Positions 1-10,525 are shown, numbered from the stretch's first letter. The stretch: 64,000 bases of DNA from Mucor racemosus (GCA_027405735.1 JAPEHQ010000018.1:1-64000), one strand, 5' to 3'. The notes: generated by a model not told the origin, from the letters alone. A program made the numbers and translations.

Positions 1-78
1 ACCCTAACCCTAACCCTAACCCTAACCCTAACCCTAACCCTAACCCTAACCCTAACCCTAACCCTAACCCTAACCCTA
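1..78. repeat. Telomeric repeat tract (CCCTAA)n
   Basis: About thirteen uninterrupted CCCTAA hexamers read inward from the first base, as expected for the left telomere on the plus strand (TTAGGG on the minus strand). The tract then degenerates into variants such as CCTATT, CCTAAG and CCTAAT. This places the window at a chromosome end. The array may be shortened by the assembly. Confidence 0.97.
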
Positions 79-308
79 TTCCTAACCCTAAGCCTAACCC
101 TAATCCTAATTATATCCCCCTAATCTAACTCTAAGTTAATTCTGATCCTAACCCTAATTCTATCCCTAATTTATAATCCTATTTTTTTTTTTTTTTTTAC
201 CTTTAAAGCTAAGACTATATCCAATCCTAACTCTAATTCTGATCTTAATTGTAATCCTAATCCTGATTATAATACTAATTATTATCTTTAAGCGTATTCT
301 TAACCCTG

Positions 309-342
<34 letters not shown>

Positions 343-988
343 CTAATTCTGTGTATATTTTTTTTATTAATTATAATCCTATCATTATTTCTGATTGTAA
401 TATTATTCTTAATCCTATCCCTGATTTTTATCCTTAATTGTGATCGTAACAGTAATCTTTAGCCTATTCTTTAATTATAAGTCTAATTTTTATTTTCTTA
501 TGATGTGCCTGATGTTAACGCTAAATACTAATCCTGATGCTAATCATATTCCTTATTTTGTCCCTATCTCCAATCCTTAATCCTATTCCTAATCATAATC
601 CTAATTTCAACTTTCACTCTAATCCTTGCCCTAATCTTTATACTATACTTATATCTTTTTTTTTTTTTTTTTTGTGCTATACCATGAATATTTTGCTATT
701 TTTTTTTTATTATTTATATATTGTTTATTTATGTTTATTTGTTATTTTAGTTGTTTATTTTATTGTATTGTTTATTTATTTATATCGTTTATTTAATTTA
801 TTTATATTATTTCTGTTTATATGTACATATTGTGATTTATTGTTTTATATTGTTTCATCTTAGTATGTTTATTTATCATTATGTTTGATAGTTATTTGTG
901 TATTATATCTTGTTTTTATTTTGTTTAATTACTATTATATACCTATATAATATCTTATATTGCCTTCGGTAATATATTATATTATATC

Positions 989-1026
<38 letters not shown>

Positions 1027-1954
1027 CTCAAAATTATTTAGTTTACTCATTGCCTTTGGGCAACTCGTTTTACTTTTACTTTTACTCTCATTCATTGCCT
1101 TCGGCAATTCGTTTTATTTGCCAATATATGATATTATATATACCTGATTTTCGATTGTGAATTCGATGGTGCTATTCATATTTCTCTATCTATTCCTTTT
1201 TTTTTTTTTTTTTTTTTCTCTCTCATGATTTTTTACTTACTCTCATTGCCTTCGGCAATTCGTTTTATTATTATTACCTTACATTCATTACCTTTGGTTT
1301 ATTTATTTATTTATTTTTTACCTTCCTTTTGTTTGCTTGTTTATCTTTTAATTGTTTATATTTATATTATAATACAATCTTTTTTCTCTCATATTTTTTA
1401 TTTCCTAATTTTGGCTCTTTTATCTTTTATTTCCTAATTTGGTTCTTTTATCTTTTATTTCCTAATTTGGTTCTTTTTTTTCCTAATTTGGTTCATTCTT
1501 TTATCTTTATTTTTTTCCTAATTTGTTTCATTTTATCTTTTATTTCCTAATTTGTTTCGCTTTTATCTTTTATTTCCTAATTATCTTTATTTGTTTGTTT
1601 ATCCTTTTATTTATTTCGTTATTTAGCATTTCTTTTCCTAATTTGTTATCTTTTATTTGTATATTTATTTATTTATCTTCTTTATGTTTGTTTGTTTGTT
1701 TATCTTTTTATTTATTTATTTATTTAACCCCTAGTCTTAACCCTAACCTTAACCCCAATCCTAACCCTAACCCTCCTTTTATTTTTTTTTATCCTGAACC
1801 CTGATTCTCACTATAATCGCTGTTATATTTTTTTTTTATTCTCTATTTTCACTTCTTCTTTTACTTACTTATATCATATCCTTCTATCTTACTTACCACC
1901 TTACTTTAGCCCCGTTTCTTTCTTATAACCAAATATTTGAATGTAAAATCATTT
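79..1954. repeat. Degenerate telomere-like and poly-T subtelomeric sequence
   Basis: Diverged CCTAAT, CCTGAT and CCTTAAT units run to about 650 and a better preserved block of CCCTAA-like units returns near 1,735-1,775. Long T runs occur near 181-198, 310-338, 1,000-1,026 and 1,198-1,217. Phrases such as TTTCCTAATTTG recur tandemly at 1,400-1,600. The open frames here are low-complexity Phe/Leu/Ile/Tyr strings, and I see no gene. Confidence 0.85.
955..1300. repeat. Hairpin-bearing subtelomeric repeat, cluster 1
   Basis: The phrase ATTGCCTTCGGCAATTCG recurs at about 959, 1,050, 1,092 and 1,247, with a variant near 1,287. It holds a perfect 6-bp inverted repeat, ATTGCC and GGCAAT, around a TTC loop. 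Copies are separated by T tracts and by the phrase TATACCTGATTTTCGATT. The same composite unit reappears at 10,042-10,390. Confidence 0.8.
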
Positions 1955-2229
1955 TTAACTTTTTATTAAGTTCTCTTTTCTTGGATAGTGTGTCAAATTA
2001 TAATTAATTACCATTTCTAAATACCAGCTCTCTAAAATTCGACTTGGTTTTTTTAAAACTTTAAAATTTTTTAATTCTTCAAGTTCTTCTGTTTGTTCAA
2101 AATCACATATAGAAACAATGTATTCTTGATGATCAAAATTATCAACGTCGATTTCTTCGTAGTCATAAACCTTGTCTCCACCCTCTGAGTCGTATTTGTC
2201 TGATTCGTCATTTGCATCAAATTCGTCTG

Positions 2230-2295
<66 letters not shown>

Positions 2296-4453
2296 GGTGG
2301 TGGTGGTCTATCTGGCGTTGTTGTAGTTCAGTTGAATGGCCTTGATATTGAGCTACACCTTCATATCTACCTTGAAGTCTAACTTCACTATCAATATCGT
2401 TTTGAATTTGACCTTCGCCTCCTTCATTAATTTCAACTTCAAAGTTCTCATCTTCTTCACTTTCAACTTCATTATCCTCATTTTCTGCTTCATTGCCTTC
2501 CCTCTCACTACCATTCTCTGGATAATTGATTTAAAAAAAAACGATACAATTAATATACAATAAATCATCCTAATCATGTATCCTACCTTCTTTTTGAACG
2601 TTGATAATTTCTTCTTTTATAAAAATAGCATAGAGTATAGTTGCTCTAAAGCAAAAAAAAACCATGATTGCATGTACTTTTGTCATATCTCTAATAAATT
2701 TATATCCACTATCGTGATCCAGAAACCGAAGTTTGCAATACGTATATCTTGATGTTTTCATTGAAATACTACCAACAATGTTTGTCTGCAATGGATTTTG
2801 ATGGCAGATAATGCTCATATTTAAATCAAAAAGTAATAACTCCATAACAATTTCGTTCGGATTATCTTTTTTTGCTTCACACAGTAGTTTTTGTAATTTT
2901 TGCTTTTGTTCGCTGTTCATGATCCTTTTTTAATCGAAAAACCAAAATTCTACTGCATTTTTCTTCATCACTCTCTTGATTTATAGTTCTTGCAAGCATC
3001 ATAATCATATTGGCCCAATGATCTGCATATTGCTTCAAACTTGCAACTTCAAAAGATCCCAATCCACGAGTAACCAAACTAATTAATAAAACGTCAACTT
3101 TTTTTTGTTTTTTTGTTAGTATTATATATATCCCTTGCCTTTGAGCATTCATTGATTTGACTTTTTGTCGCCAAAAGTAACCATCAGATGTTTTTATCAT
3201 CTTGTTGTTGATTCTTGAGAAAAATTTGTGAATAATTTTTCTGATATGATCGTATGATGGACAAACAGTTTGTGTTTCTCTGGATACAAACAAGTACAGC
3301 ATCTTACGCAAATCCAAATCACTTCTTTTTTCTTCTGTTGAAAACTCTGCATAAAATTCGTTCAATTTGAAGTATTCTATAAAAGAATTGTTAAGTTTGT
3401 CTCTGTGGTCGCATATATCTGCATCATTGCCGTAATCATTCAGTATAGTCATCTGCCTGGCATATTCATTATTACCGAATAACTGTTGCCGTTTCTTTTG
3501 GCCAGACACCGAGAGACAATGTTCTAGTTGTTGGCTCTACATTGTTGTGTTTAATATAAAAAAATTGATATCGCAAATATTTTTTTTACTCACTTTGATA
3601 CAATAGTATTTTGCTCGATTATTGTTGAAAACGGTTTGTAGTTTTCTAGTAAATATGTAATCTTCTAATTCAATATATTCATGGTTCATTCTGAAATGTC
3701 ACTTCATGGTCAATAACGATGTTGTTGCATAGAAATTACTATCTTGGCATATTGAGCAAACATGTCCATTTTGAATAGCTAATACCGAAATTTCATCCAA
3801 TTCCAAAATTGTTGGACAGAAATACTTTCCCATGTTTTCTCTATCAATAGCACCAGCATCTATTATTTTTTTTTAAAAATCCATCCTGGATATAGTACGT
3901 GATTTTTTTTCAAAGAAATGCCCATTTTTTTTCATGTGGGTCCAAGTTGCTTTTGGTTCAATTGCAATTCTACATAAAAGACATATAATTGCATCAGATT
4001 TGCGATGGATAAGCAAACCAAAGTCGTTATAGAAATCAAGAATGTAATCTTGATCTATTGAAATATTATTTAGTACAATATATGTGTTTCCGTTAAATTA
4101 AACCCACAGAACCGAGAAATTTGGGTATCACCCTGGAAATTGATCGTCTCCTCAACATTGTCTTTATCCTCCTCTGTATTTTCAACATCCTCTTCATCTA
4201 GTTCTTGGGGCGTTTGCTCGTTGTTCGTCGTTGGCATATTTTGATTGAAATTGCTTTCAACTAATAAATCTGCTTCTGGGTTGATATTATTGCCAACCTG
4301 CATTGCAGCATTGTCATTACTGTTTTCAGATTGTTTATTATAAACAAGCCCTTGACAGCTTCTGACGTGATTAGGCACATTTCTGGGTAATTGTCTTGCA
4401 AACCCACATGGACAATGGAAACATCCATCTTCCTTTCTAAATAATCGAAGACT
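1955..4453 (-). pseudogene. Decayed OrsD/DUF3505-like zinc-finger gene (copy 1)
   Basis: Coding blocks read, 5' to 3': a CxC...H...C finger (4,453-4,370), an acidic linker, an intron (4,107-4,055), a finger CLLC-x12-H-x5-H with the look of OrsD/DUF3505 domains, a second finger beginning GHVCSICQ and ending HFRMNH, an intron (3,593-3,537), a helical region, a probable GC-AG intron with TACTAAC near 3,120, an intron (2,586-2,518), and an acidic tail with poly-His and poly-Gln to a stop at 1,955. Damage: TGA at 3,701-3,699 inside the second finger, a frameshift at an A run near 3,875, and a frameshift plus TAA near 2,935. The frame is conserved with the 8,505-9,310 copy. OrsD-type domains occur near fungal telomere-linked helicases; no helicase is seen here. 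The 5' end is uncertain because no ATG precedes the first finger in frame. Confidence 0.7.
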
Positions 4454-4860
4454 TTCATATGTGTTTTATTTTTTAAAGAAAAAGTTTAAATCAATACTTT
4501 CGCAACAGTAATAATCCTATTTCCCATAATTTCAGTGTTGATTGTCCTACAAACAACGATTTATTTGATGAATGGCTCTTTTCAAAGAACTCAAAGTATG
4601 TCATATATAACTATCTTGTCCTTGTTGGCTTTTTGTTCAAGTATTTTTATCTCAAAGAAATTTAAACTAAACCATCAAACTATATTCTAACATCAAGAAA
4701 TAAACTGTTTCCTACTACAACAGCTAATGTAATAAATGATTCTCAAGTATAATAATATCATCCATCAATTCCTCTTCTATCCTTTTAAAATCCATCAAAC
4801 AAAAACGTATTTCAATCATCATCACCCAGCAGTATACCACTACTTTACATATTGTGTATT

Positions 4861-5191
4861 TTATTCTCCTTCTATAATATATATACCATCTACAATTGCA
4901 GCATCCATTAGCTTATCAGCTAATTGACTTTCTGCTACATTATAGATGTTCTCTACATTTTCCTCGTTGACATTCTTATAAAAAAGAGAAAACAAAATAA
5001 TGAGTGCTCGTATATCTCATTCCATCATCATAAATCCATACACCCTTCGTTACCTTTAAAATAAAATCTTTTGAAAACACTTCTGGAATTACCAAAGCAA
5101 ACAATCCCACTCTATCAGCCAGTATCTTACACTTTTTGCAATGCAGACCAAAATTAGTTCCTTCACCTGGGGTTTTGAAAGATTCTATCAT
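4861..5191 (-). CDS. Hypothetical small protein, two exons
   Basis: An ATG at 5,191 opens a 46-codon exon (to 5,054) that ends at a GTAACG donor. A second exon, 4,974-4,861, follows an AG acceptor in frame, giving 83 residues. A CKKC pair lies near residue 18 and the rest is acidic. It starts 10 bases after the stop of the 324-residue gene, in another frame, so it could instead be that gene's C-terminal part cut off by a stop and frameshift. Product not recognised. Confidence 0.35.
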
Positions 5192-5201
5192 ATCAATAGT
5201 G

Positions 5202-6290
5202 TTAAGTTGCTATGTATTTCTTTAGCAGCAATGCATTTTTAGTACTTCTCAATATTGCATAAATATGCTTGATCTGCTTTCTTTTACTCTCTAATGTGTC
5301 GAATCCACTATTAGCGTTATCCACCTTATCTGCTATTGTTTTTGCAATGCTGTATGCTCTAAAATTTTCGGTAGTCTTTTTAGTTGTGGCATCCAAATAG
5401 CAAACAATTGCATCCTGCAAATCAATGGGTATTCCTTGAAGATCCACTATATTAGCAACATCTCTATTTTCTAAGCTATTACTGGCTTGAAGGATTAAAG
5501 TAAACCTTTCCTTTACGACTCTTCTTAATTCGTCCTCATCTCCAAAGAAAAAATGAAAGTCTAAATGAAATTGCTGGTGAGATTCGTATATAGCAGAGTA
5601 CTTTTAAGTATGCTTACTGTCATATGCATGCCTCGATAGCCTGTCTTTAATCCAACCCATGTTGATATGCTGCCTTTTGTTTTGCTTTTCATCTCTTTTT
5701 CTACGTCTTTTCGATGGTTGTTCATGCATTGCAATGATATCATTGCCATCATCTTCATCTGTACTTTGCTTTCCATTCTTTTCAATCCCTTGTAGCTGTC
5801 TATTCATTGGTAGTTCTCGAATTTGAAAAATATCGTCATCACTTTCTTCGAGGATATTTTGTTCTCTATCAATAGCTAAAGTACCTTCATTGCCATCATC
5901 TCCACATGTACTTTGCTCACTGTCATCTTCAATCACTAGTATTGGTCGATTTATTGGTAGTTCTCGAATTTCAACGATATCATCAGCACTGTCTTCAAAA
6001 ATACTTTGTTCTCTACCAGTAGCTAAAGTAACTTCTTTATTCACAGCATCTTGTATCTCTGCAAATGCGTCAACAATATCATTTTTTAACTGTATTCCTA
6101 CAGCATCTAGAAGATCAATGCCACATTAGTTCACTTCATATAAAGAAAATATGTCAAATTTACATGTAGAAATTGCTTCAAACGCTGATATTATTTGAAA
6201 CGCGAGCTCAACCTCGTTTTCATAATTATAAAAAGGATCATCCTCTACTTTTTCGCGTAATTTAGCAAAAATTCTTCTGTATGATTCCAT
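5202..6290 (-). CDS. Uncharacterised subtelomeric protein, three exons
   Basis: Exons 6,290-6,164, 6,106-5,618 and 5,560-5,202 join in frame to 324 residues. The introns (6,163-6,107 and 5,617-5,561, 57 bp each) have GTAAAT and GTAAGC donors; the first has an ACTAAT branch-like site. The N-terminus begins MESYRRIFAKLREK. The middle holds two copies of a ~40-residue acidic unit (REQ..FEDSADDI..IRELPINR and REQ..LEESDDDI..IRELPMNR), then a basic nuclear-localisation-like stretch KRRRKR. The C-terminal third looks helical. No family recognised. The duplicated acidic unit plus basic patch suggests a nuclear protein, which is inference. The consistent frame across both introns argues that it is or recently was functional. 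Confidence 0.55.
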
Positions 6291-6404
6291 AATCTAAATC
6301 ATATGTTGTAGGTTAATATTTAATGTCTTTTATATATATCGATCCTTACTAGGGTTGAAGTGCGTATTTTAATATTTAAAAAGAAATATCAGAAAAAGAA
6401 AAAG

Positions 6405-6905
6405 CTACAAATAAAAAAATAGCGTACGCTGTATTTTGAGGAGCATGTCTTTTTATGAGGAGTATGTGGGACAACGGTACCTGAAACAACTAATTCTTGG
6501 GAGTATGTTTCACTTTGGTGGGCATTTCTCAAGCATAGAAGCTTAAAAAAGCTAATCCATTCATACATAGGTGCATGTTCATACCAGACAGCACTTTAAA
6601 GTTTTAAAAGTTAATTTCAATACTCATAGTACCGAGAAATTAAAAAATAGCGTACGCTATTTTTTGAAGAGCATGTCTTTTTATGAGGAGTATGTGGGAC
6701 AACGGTTCCTGAAATGACTAATTCTTGGGAGTATGTTTCACTTTGTTGAGTATATCTCAAGCAAAAATGCTTAAAAAAACTAATCCTTTCAAATGTAGGT
6801 GCATGTTGATACCAGACAGCACTTTAAAGTTTTTAAAATTAATTTCAATATTCATAGTACCAAGAAATTAAAAAATAGCGTACGCTATTTTTTGAGGAGT
6901 AACAA
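6405..6905. repeat. ~228-bp subtelomeric satellite, array 1
   Basis: Units begin with the palindrome TAGCGTACGCTA at about 6,419, 6,647 and 6,874, a period close to 228 bp. Each carries phrases such as GAGGAGTATGTGGGACAACGG, TTGGGAGTATGTTT, GGTGCATGTTCATACCAGAC and ACCGAGAAATTAAAAA. No open frame spans a unit. Confidence 0.85.
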
Positions 6906-6909
6906 TAGG

Positions 6910-6971
6910 TAATCATTTACGAAAAGATGGGTACAGGTATGGATAGTCATTTACATAATACTGGTTACAGG
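6910..6971. repeat. Junction motifs B and A, head to tail
   Basis: Motif B (AATCATTTACGAAAAGATGG then GTACAGG) is followed directly by motif A (GGATAGTCATTTACATAATA then CTGGTTACAGG). They share TCATTTAC and the ending TACAGG, and sit exactly between satellite array 1 and the unrelated 41-bp minisatellite region. Confidence 0.75.
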
Positions 6972-6991
6972 CATAGTGTTTAAGTTACAGT

Positions 6992-7150
6992 ATTTGAAAG
7001 GACTCTTCGTTAGGTACATGTACATATTCTGTGTTTGAAATGACTCTTCGTCGGGTACATGTACATATTTTGCGTTTGAAATGACTCTTCGTTGGGTACA
7101 TGTACATATTCTGCGTTTGAAATGACTCTTCCTTTGTACTACAATGTACA
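6992..7150. repeat. 41-bp minisatellite
   Basis: About three and a half copies of a 41-bp unit, each starting TTTGAAATGACTCTTCGT and containing the palindrome GTACATGTAC. The reading frames across it are repeat artefacts. Confidence 0.85.
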
Positions 7151-7547
7151 TGTTCAATCATGCACTGGATAATGGAACAAATGTACAAATATACACTTGA
7201 AAGTATACGTATATGCTTAATATTATTACAGAAAATACTCCTCGACCATTTATCTCAATCATAAGTTCAAATTAACTCAATATATAAATTTCAACACGAC
7301 GTGTTGATTTTTTAGCTAAAAAAATGGGGGGGGTACAGGTCTGTTTTTTGGTCATTTATAAATGATTTAAAACCAATTTCGACTTCATTTTAAGTTTATA
7401 TGATTTTATAATGTATAGTTAATCTTCTTTTATGATTCTCTTTTACTAAAAAGGTTGCTTGGTCAATGTATTTACGATTTAGCGTTCGCTAAAAAAATGG
7501 GTACGGGTTGGGTACAGGTTGGGTACAGGTCGGGGTACATAAATGGA
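7151..7547. other. AT-rich spacer with GGGTACAGGTT repeats
   Basis: No gene seen. At 7,498-7,540 there are short tandem variants of GGTTGGGTACAGG, resembling the end of the junction motifs. A TAGCGTTCGCTA relative of the satellite palindrome lies near 7,480. Confidence 0.5.
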
Positions 7548-7575
7548 GGGTCATTTACGATTAGATGAGTACAGG
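7548..7575. repeat. Junction motif B
   Basis: GGTCATTTACGATTAGATGA then GTACAGG, directly abutting the start of satellite array 2. Confidence 0.7.
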
Positions 7576-8475
7576 AGCATGTTGGACAACGGTATCTGAA
7601 ATGGCTCAATCTTGGGAGTATATTTTACTTTGTTGAGCATTTCTCAAGCAAAAATTCTTAAAAAAACTAATCTTTTTGAGTGCAGGTGCATGTTCATATC
7701 AGACAGCTTTTTAAAGTTTTAAAAATTAATTTCAATACTCATAGTACCGAGAAATTAAAAAATACAGCACGCTATATTTTGAGGAGTATGTTGGACAACG
7801 GTATCTGAAATGACTAATTTTTGGGAGTATGTTTTGCTTTGGTGGGCATTTCTCAAGCAAAGATGCTTATAAAAATCAATCCTTTCAAATATAGGTGCAT
7901 GTTCATACCAGACAGCACTTTAAAGTTTTAAAAATCAACTTCAATACTCATAGTACCTAGAAATTAAAAAATAGAGTACACTGTATTTTGAGGAGCATGT
8001 CTTTTTATGAGGAGTATGTGGGACAACGGTACCTGAAATGACTCAATCTTGGGAGTATGTTTTACTTTGTTGAGCATTTCTGAAGCAAAGATGCTTAAAA
8101 AAACTAATCCTTTCAAATATAGGTGCATGTTCATATCAGACAGCACTTTAACACTTTAAAAATTAATTTCAATATTCATAGAACCGAGAAATTAAAAAAT
8201 ACAGCACGCTGTATTTTGAGGAGCATGTTGGACAACGGTATCTGAAATGACTTAATCTTGGGAGTATGTTTTACTTTGGTGAGCATTTCTCAAGCAAAGA
8301 TGCTTAAAAAAACTAATCCTTTCAAAATTAGGTGCATGTTCATACAAGATAGCCCTCTAAAGTTTTAAAAATCAATTTCAATACTCATAATATCGAGAAA
8401 TTAAAAAATAGCGTACGCTATTTTTTTAGAAGTATGTTTTAGGAGCATGTTTTCAAATCGGGGAGTAACAATAGG
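7576..8475. repeat. ~228-bp subtelomeric satellite, array 2
   Basis: About four units. The central palindrome is variably decayed: ACAGCACGCT near 7,760 and 8,198, GAGTACACTGT near 7,973, and intact TAGCGTACGCTA near 8,407. The last ~510 bp (about 7,993-8,503) is almost identical to 9,489-10,001. Confidence 0.85.
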
Positions 8476-8503
8476 TAGTCATTTACGAAAAGATGAGTAC
8501 AGG
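8476..8503. repeat. Junction motif B
   Basis: TAGTCATTTACGAAAAGATG then AGTACAGG. The OrsD-like gene fragment begins in mid-coding sequence immediately after it. Confidence 0.75.
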
Positions 8504-8504
8504 G

Positions 8505-9310
8505 TATTTTTGGCGGCAAAAATCCAAAACATTAAGACTTGGCGAAAAGTAAGTAGATGCAGTGGACGATACTGAAATTGCACATATAACATAACATTAT
8601 TACATATAGTCTATCAACTCGTGGATTAGGATCACTACAACCAGGAACCTTAAAACAATATTCCAATCAGTGGGCAAACATGATTATCATGCTTGCTAGA
8701 ACTGTATATTCAAGAAGTGAGGAAACAGATGCAGTTGAATTCTGGTTTTTGAAAAGATTCAGACTCATAAACACAAACCAGAAGGACAAGTTGATGAAAC
8801 TGCTTAATGAGGCTTCAAATGAGGATGCAGACAGCAAATTTATGGAAATTTTGTTGCTTGACCTGAACATGAGCATTGTTTGTTGTCAAAATCCATTGCC
8901 AACCGATGTAATTGCTGGAATACCGCAAAAATTGCCCTCAACAGCATACTCCAACTTTTTTTTCTGAAGAATGATGGCAGTTTTAAAAATCTAAAAGATT
9001 TAACAAAAATACATGCAATCATGGTCTATTGTTTTAGGGCTACCATTGTGTATGGGATATTCTTGAACGAAGGAATGTTTGACTTTGGAAATTCAGGTAA
9101 GCGACATGATTCAATATAGTAGTTTGTTTTATACTTGTTTTTAAAAAATTAATAAAAAAAAAAAATTAATAAAAAAATTAAGAAACTGTTATTGACGAAG
9201 GCGACCATGTTGATAATGCTTCTGATTCTACTCATGTAACAGACGATTATATGTCTGGCCATACAGACGATAATATGTCTGACTGTACTGATGGCATTGA
9301 AAGTTCATAA
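8505..9310 (+). pseudogene. OrsD/DUF3505-like gene fragment (copy 2, 3' part)
   Basis: Aligns in translation with the 3' part of copy 1: YFWRQK start, intron 8,549-8,609 (GTAAGT...ATATAG), TRGLGS, then a block including ANMIIMLARTVYS, AVEFWFLK, DLNMSIVCCQNPLP and KIHAIMVYCFRATIVYGIF, intron 9,097-9,182, and an acidic tail stopping at 9,308-9,310. Intron positions match copy 1. The frame breaks at a T run near 8,956-8,964. The zinc-finger half is missing and the fragment starts right after a junction motif. Copy 2 keeps AVEFWF in frame where copy 1 is broken, so the two copies decayed independently. Confidence 0.75.
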
Positions 9311-9344
9311 TGTAGTAAAGCGAAGGTATCAGCATACAGCGGGC

Positions 9345-9456
9345 CACCTTCACCCTCCAACAAGTCATTTTTAACCTCAAAACCTTCGCCCTCCAACAAG
9401 TCATTTTTAAACTCAAAACCTTCGCCCACCTTCGCCTACCTTCGCCGAGGCGAAGG
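9345..9456. repeat. CCTTCGCC minisatellite with a hairpin
   Basis: Two copies of a ~36-bp unit around CTCCAACAAGTCATTTTTAA, then CACCTTCGCC-type repeats ending in an inverted repeat: ACCTTCGCC, a GA spacer, GGCGAAGGT. The hairpin block recurs at about 10,452-10,491. Both times it directly precedes junction motif A. Confidence 0.75.
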
Positions 9457-9490
9457 TATGGATAGTCATTTACATAATACTGGTTACAGG
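9457..9490. repeat. Junction motif A
   Basis: TATGGATAGTCATTTACATA then ATACTGGTTACAGG. It separates the hairpin minisatellite from satellite array 3. Confidence 0.75.
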
Positions 9491-9973
9491 AGCATGTCTT
9501 TTTATGAGGAGTATGTGGGACAACGGTACCTGAAATGACTCAATCTTGGGAGTATGTTTTACTTTGTTGAGCATTTCTGAAGCAAAGATGCTTAAAAAAA
9601 CTAATCCTTTCAAATATAGGTGCATGTTCATATCAGACAGCACTTTAACACTTTAAAAATTAATTTCAATATTCATAGAACCGAGAAATTAAAAAATACA
9701 GCACGCTGTATTTTGAGGAGCATGTTGGACAACGGTATCTGAAATGATTAATTCTTGGGAGTATGTTTTACTTTGTTGAGCATTTCTCAAGCAAAAATGC
9801 TTAAAAAAAACTAATCTTTTCAAAAGTAGGTGCATGTTCATACAAGATAGCCCTCTAAAGTTTTAAAAATCGATTTCAATACTCATAATATCGAGAAATT
9901 AAAAAATAGCGTACGCTATTTTTTTAGGAGTATGTTTTAGGAGTATGTTTTCAAATCGGGGAGTAACAATAGC
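9489..9973. repeat. ~228-bp subtelomeric satellite, array 3
   Basis: Two units nearly identical to 7,993-8,475, with the palindrome decayed near 9,698 (ACAGCACGCT) and intact near 9,906 (TAGCGTACGCTA). A recent segmental duplication. Confidence 0.85.
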
Positions 9974-10041
9974 TAGTCATTTACGAAAAGATGAGTACAG
10001 GCGAAGGTATGGATAGTCATTTACATAATACTGGTTACAGG
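9974..10041. repeat. Junction motifs B and A, head to tail
   Basis: Motif B ends at 10,001. After the linker CGAAGG, motif A runs 10,008-10,041 and is followed directly by the cluster 2 hairpin repeat. Confidence 0.75.
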
Positions 10042-10315
10042 CAATATAAGATATTATATATACCTGAATTTCGTTTCTGAATTCGATGGTGATGTTTATT
10101 TTTGTCTATCTATTCCTTTTTTTTTTAATTTTTTTTTTTTTTTTTTTTTTTTCTCTCATAATTTTTACTTACACTCATTGCCTTCGGCAACTCGTTTTAC
10201 TTTTACTCTCTCTCATTGCCTTCGGCAATTCGTTTTATTTGCCAATATAAGATATTATATATACCTGAATTTTTATTCTGAATTCGTTGGTGCTATTTAT
10301 ATTTGTCTATTTATT

Positions 10316-10359
<44 letters not shown>

Positions 10360-10390
10360 ATACTCATTGCCTTCGGCAATTCGTTATTTT
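10042..10390. repeat. Hairpin-bearing subtelomeric repeat, cluster 2
   Basis: Two composite units (AATATAAGATATTATATATA, CCTGAATTTC, long T run, CTCATTGCCTTCGGCAA) matching 955-1,300, which lies much nearer the telomere. It starts at a junction motif. Confidence 0.8.
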
Positions 10391-10491
10391 CAAGGAAAGA
10401 ATCTTGGATTTAATATTTAGCGTACGCTAATTTTATTTTTCAGCGTACGCTGACCTTCGCCCACCTTCGCCTACCTTCGCCGAGGCGAAGG

Positions 10492-10525
10492 TATGGATAG
10501 TCATTTACATAATACTGGTTACAGG
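10492..10525. repeat. Junction motif A
   Basis: Same 34-bp motif as at 9,457, preceded by the same ACCTTCGCC hairpin block. It truncates the minus-strand OrsD-like first exon on its right. Confidence 0.75.

Noticed and set aside
537..1804. Several 60-110-codon frames rich in Phe, Leu, Ile and Tyr in the first 2 kb
   Set aside because: They arise from T-rich degenerate telomeric repeats, overlap one another and have no splice or domain support.
6951..7188. Two overlapping minus frames with repeating QTQNMYMY-like units
   Set aside because: Translation of the 41-bp minisatellite, open in more than one frame.
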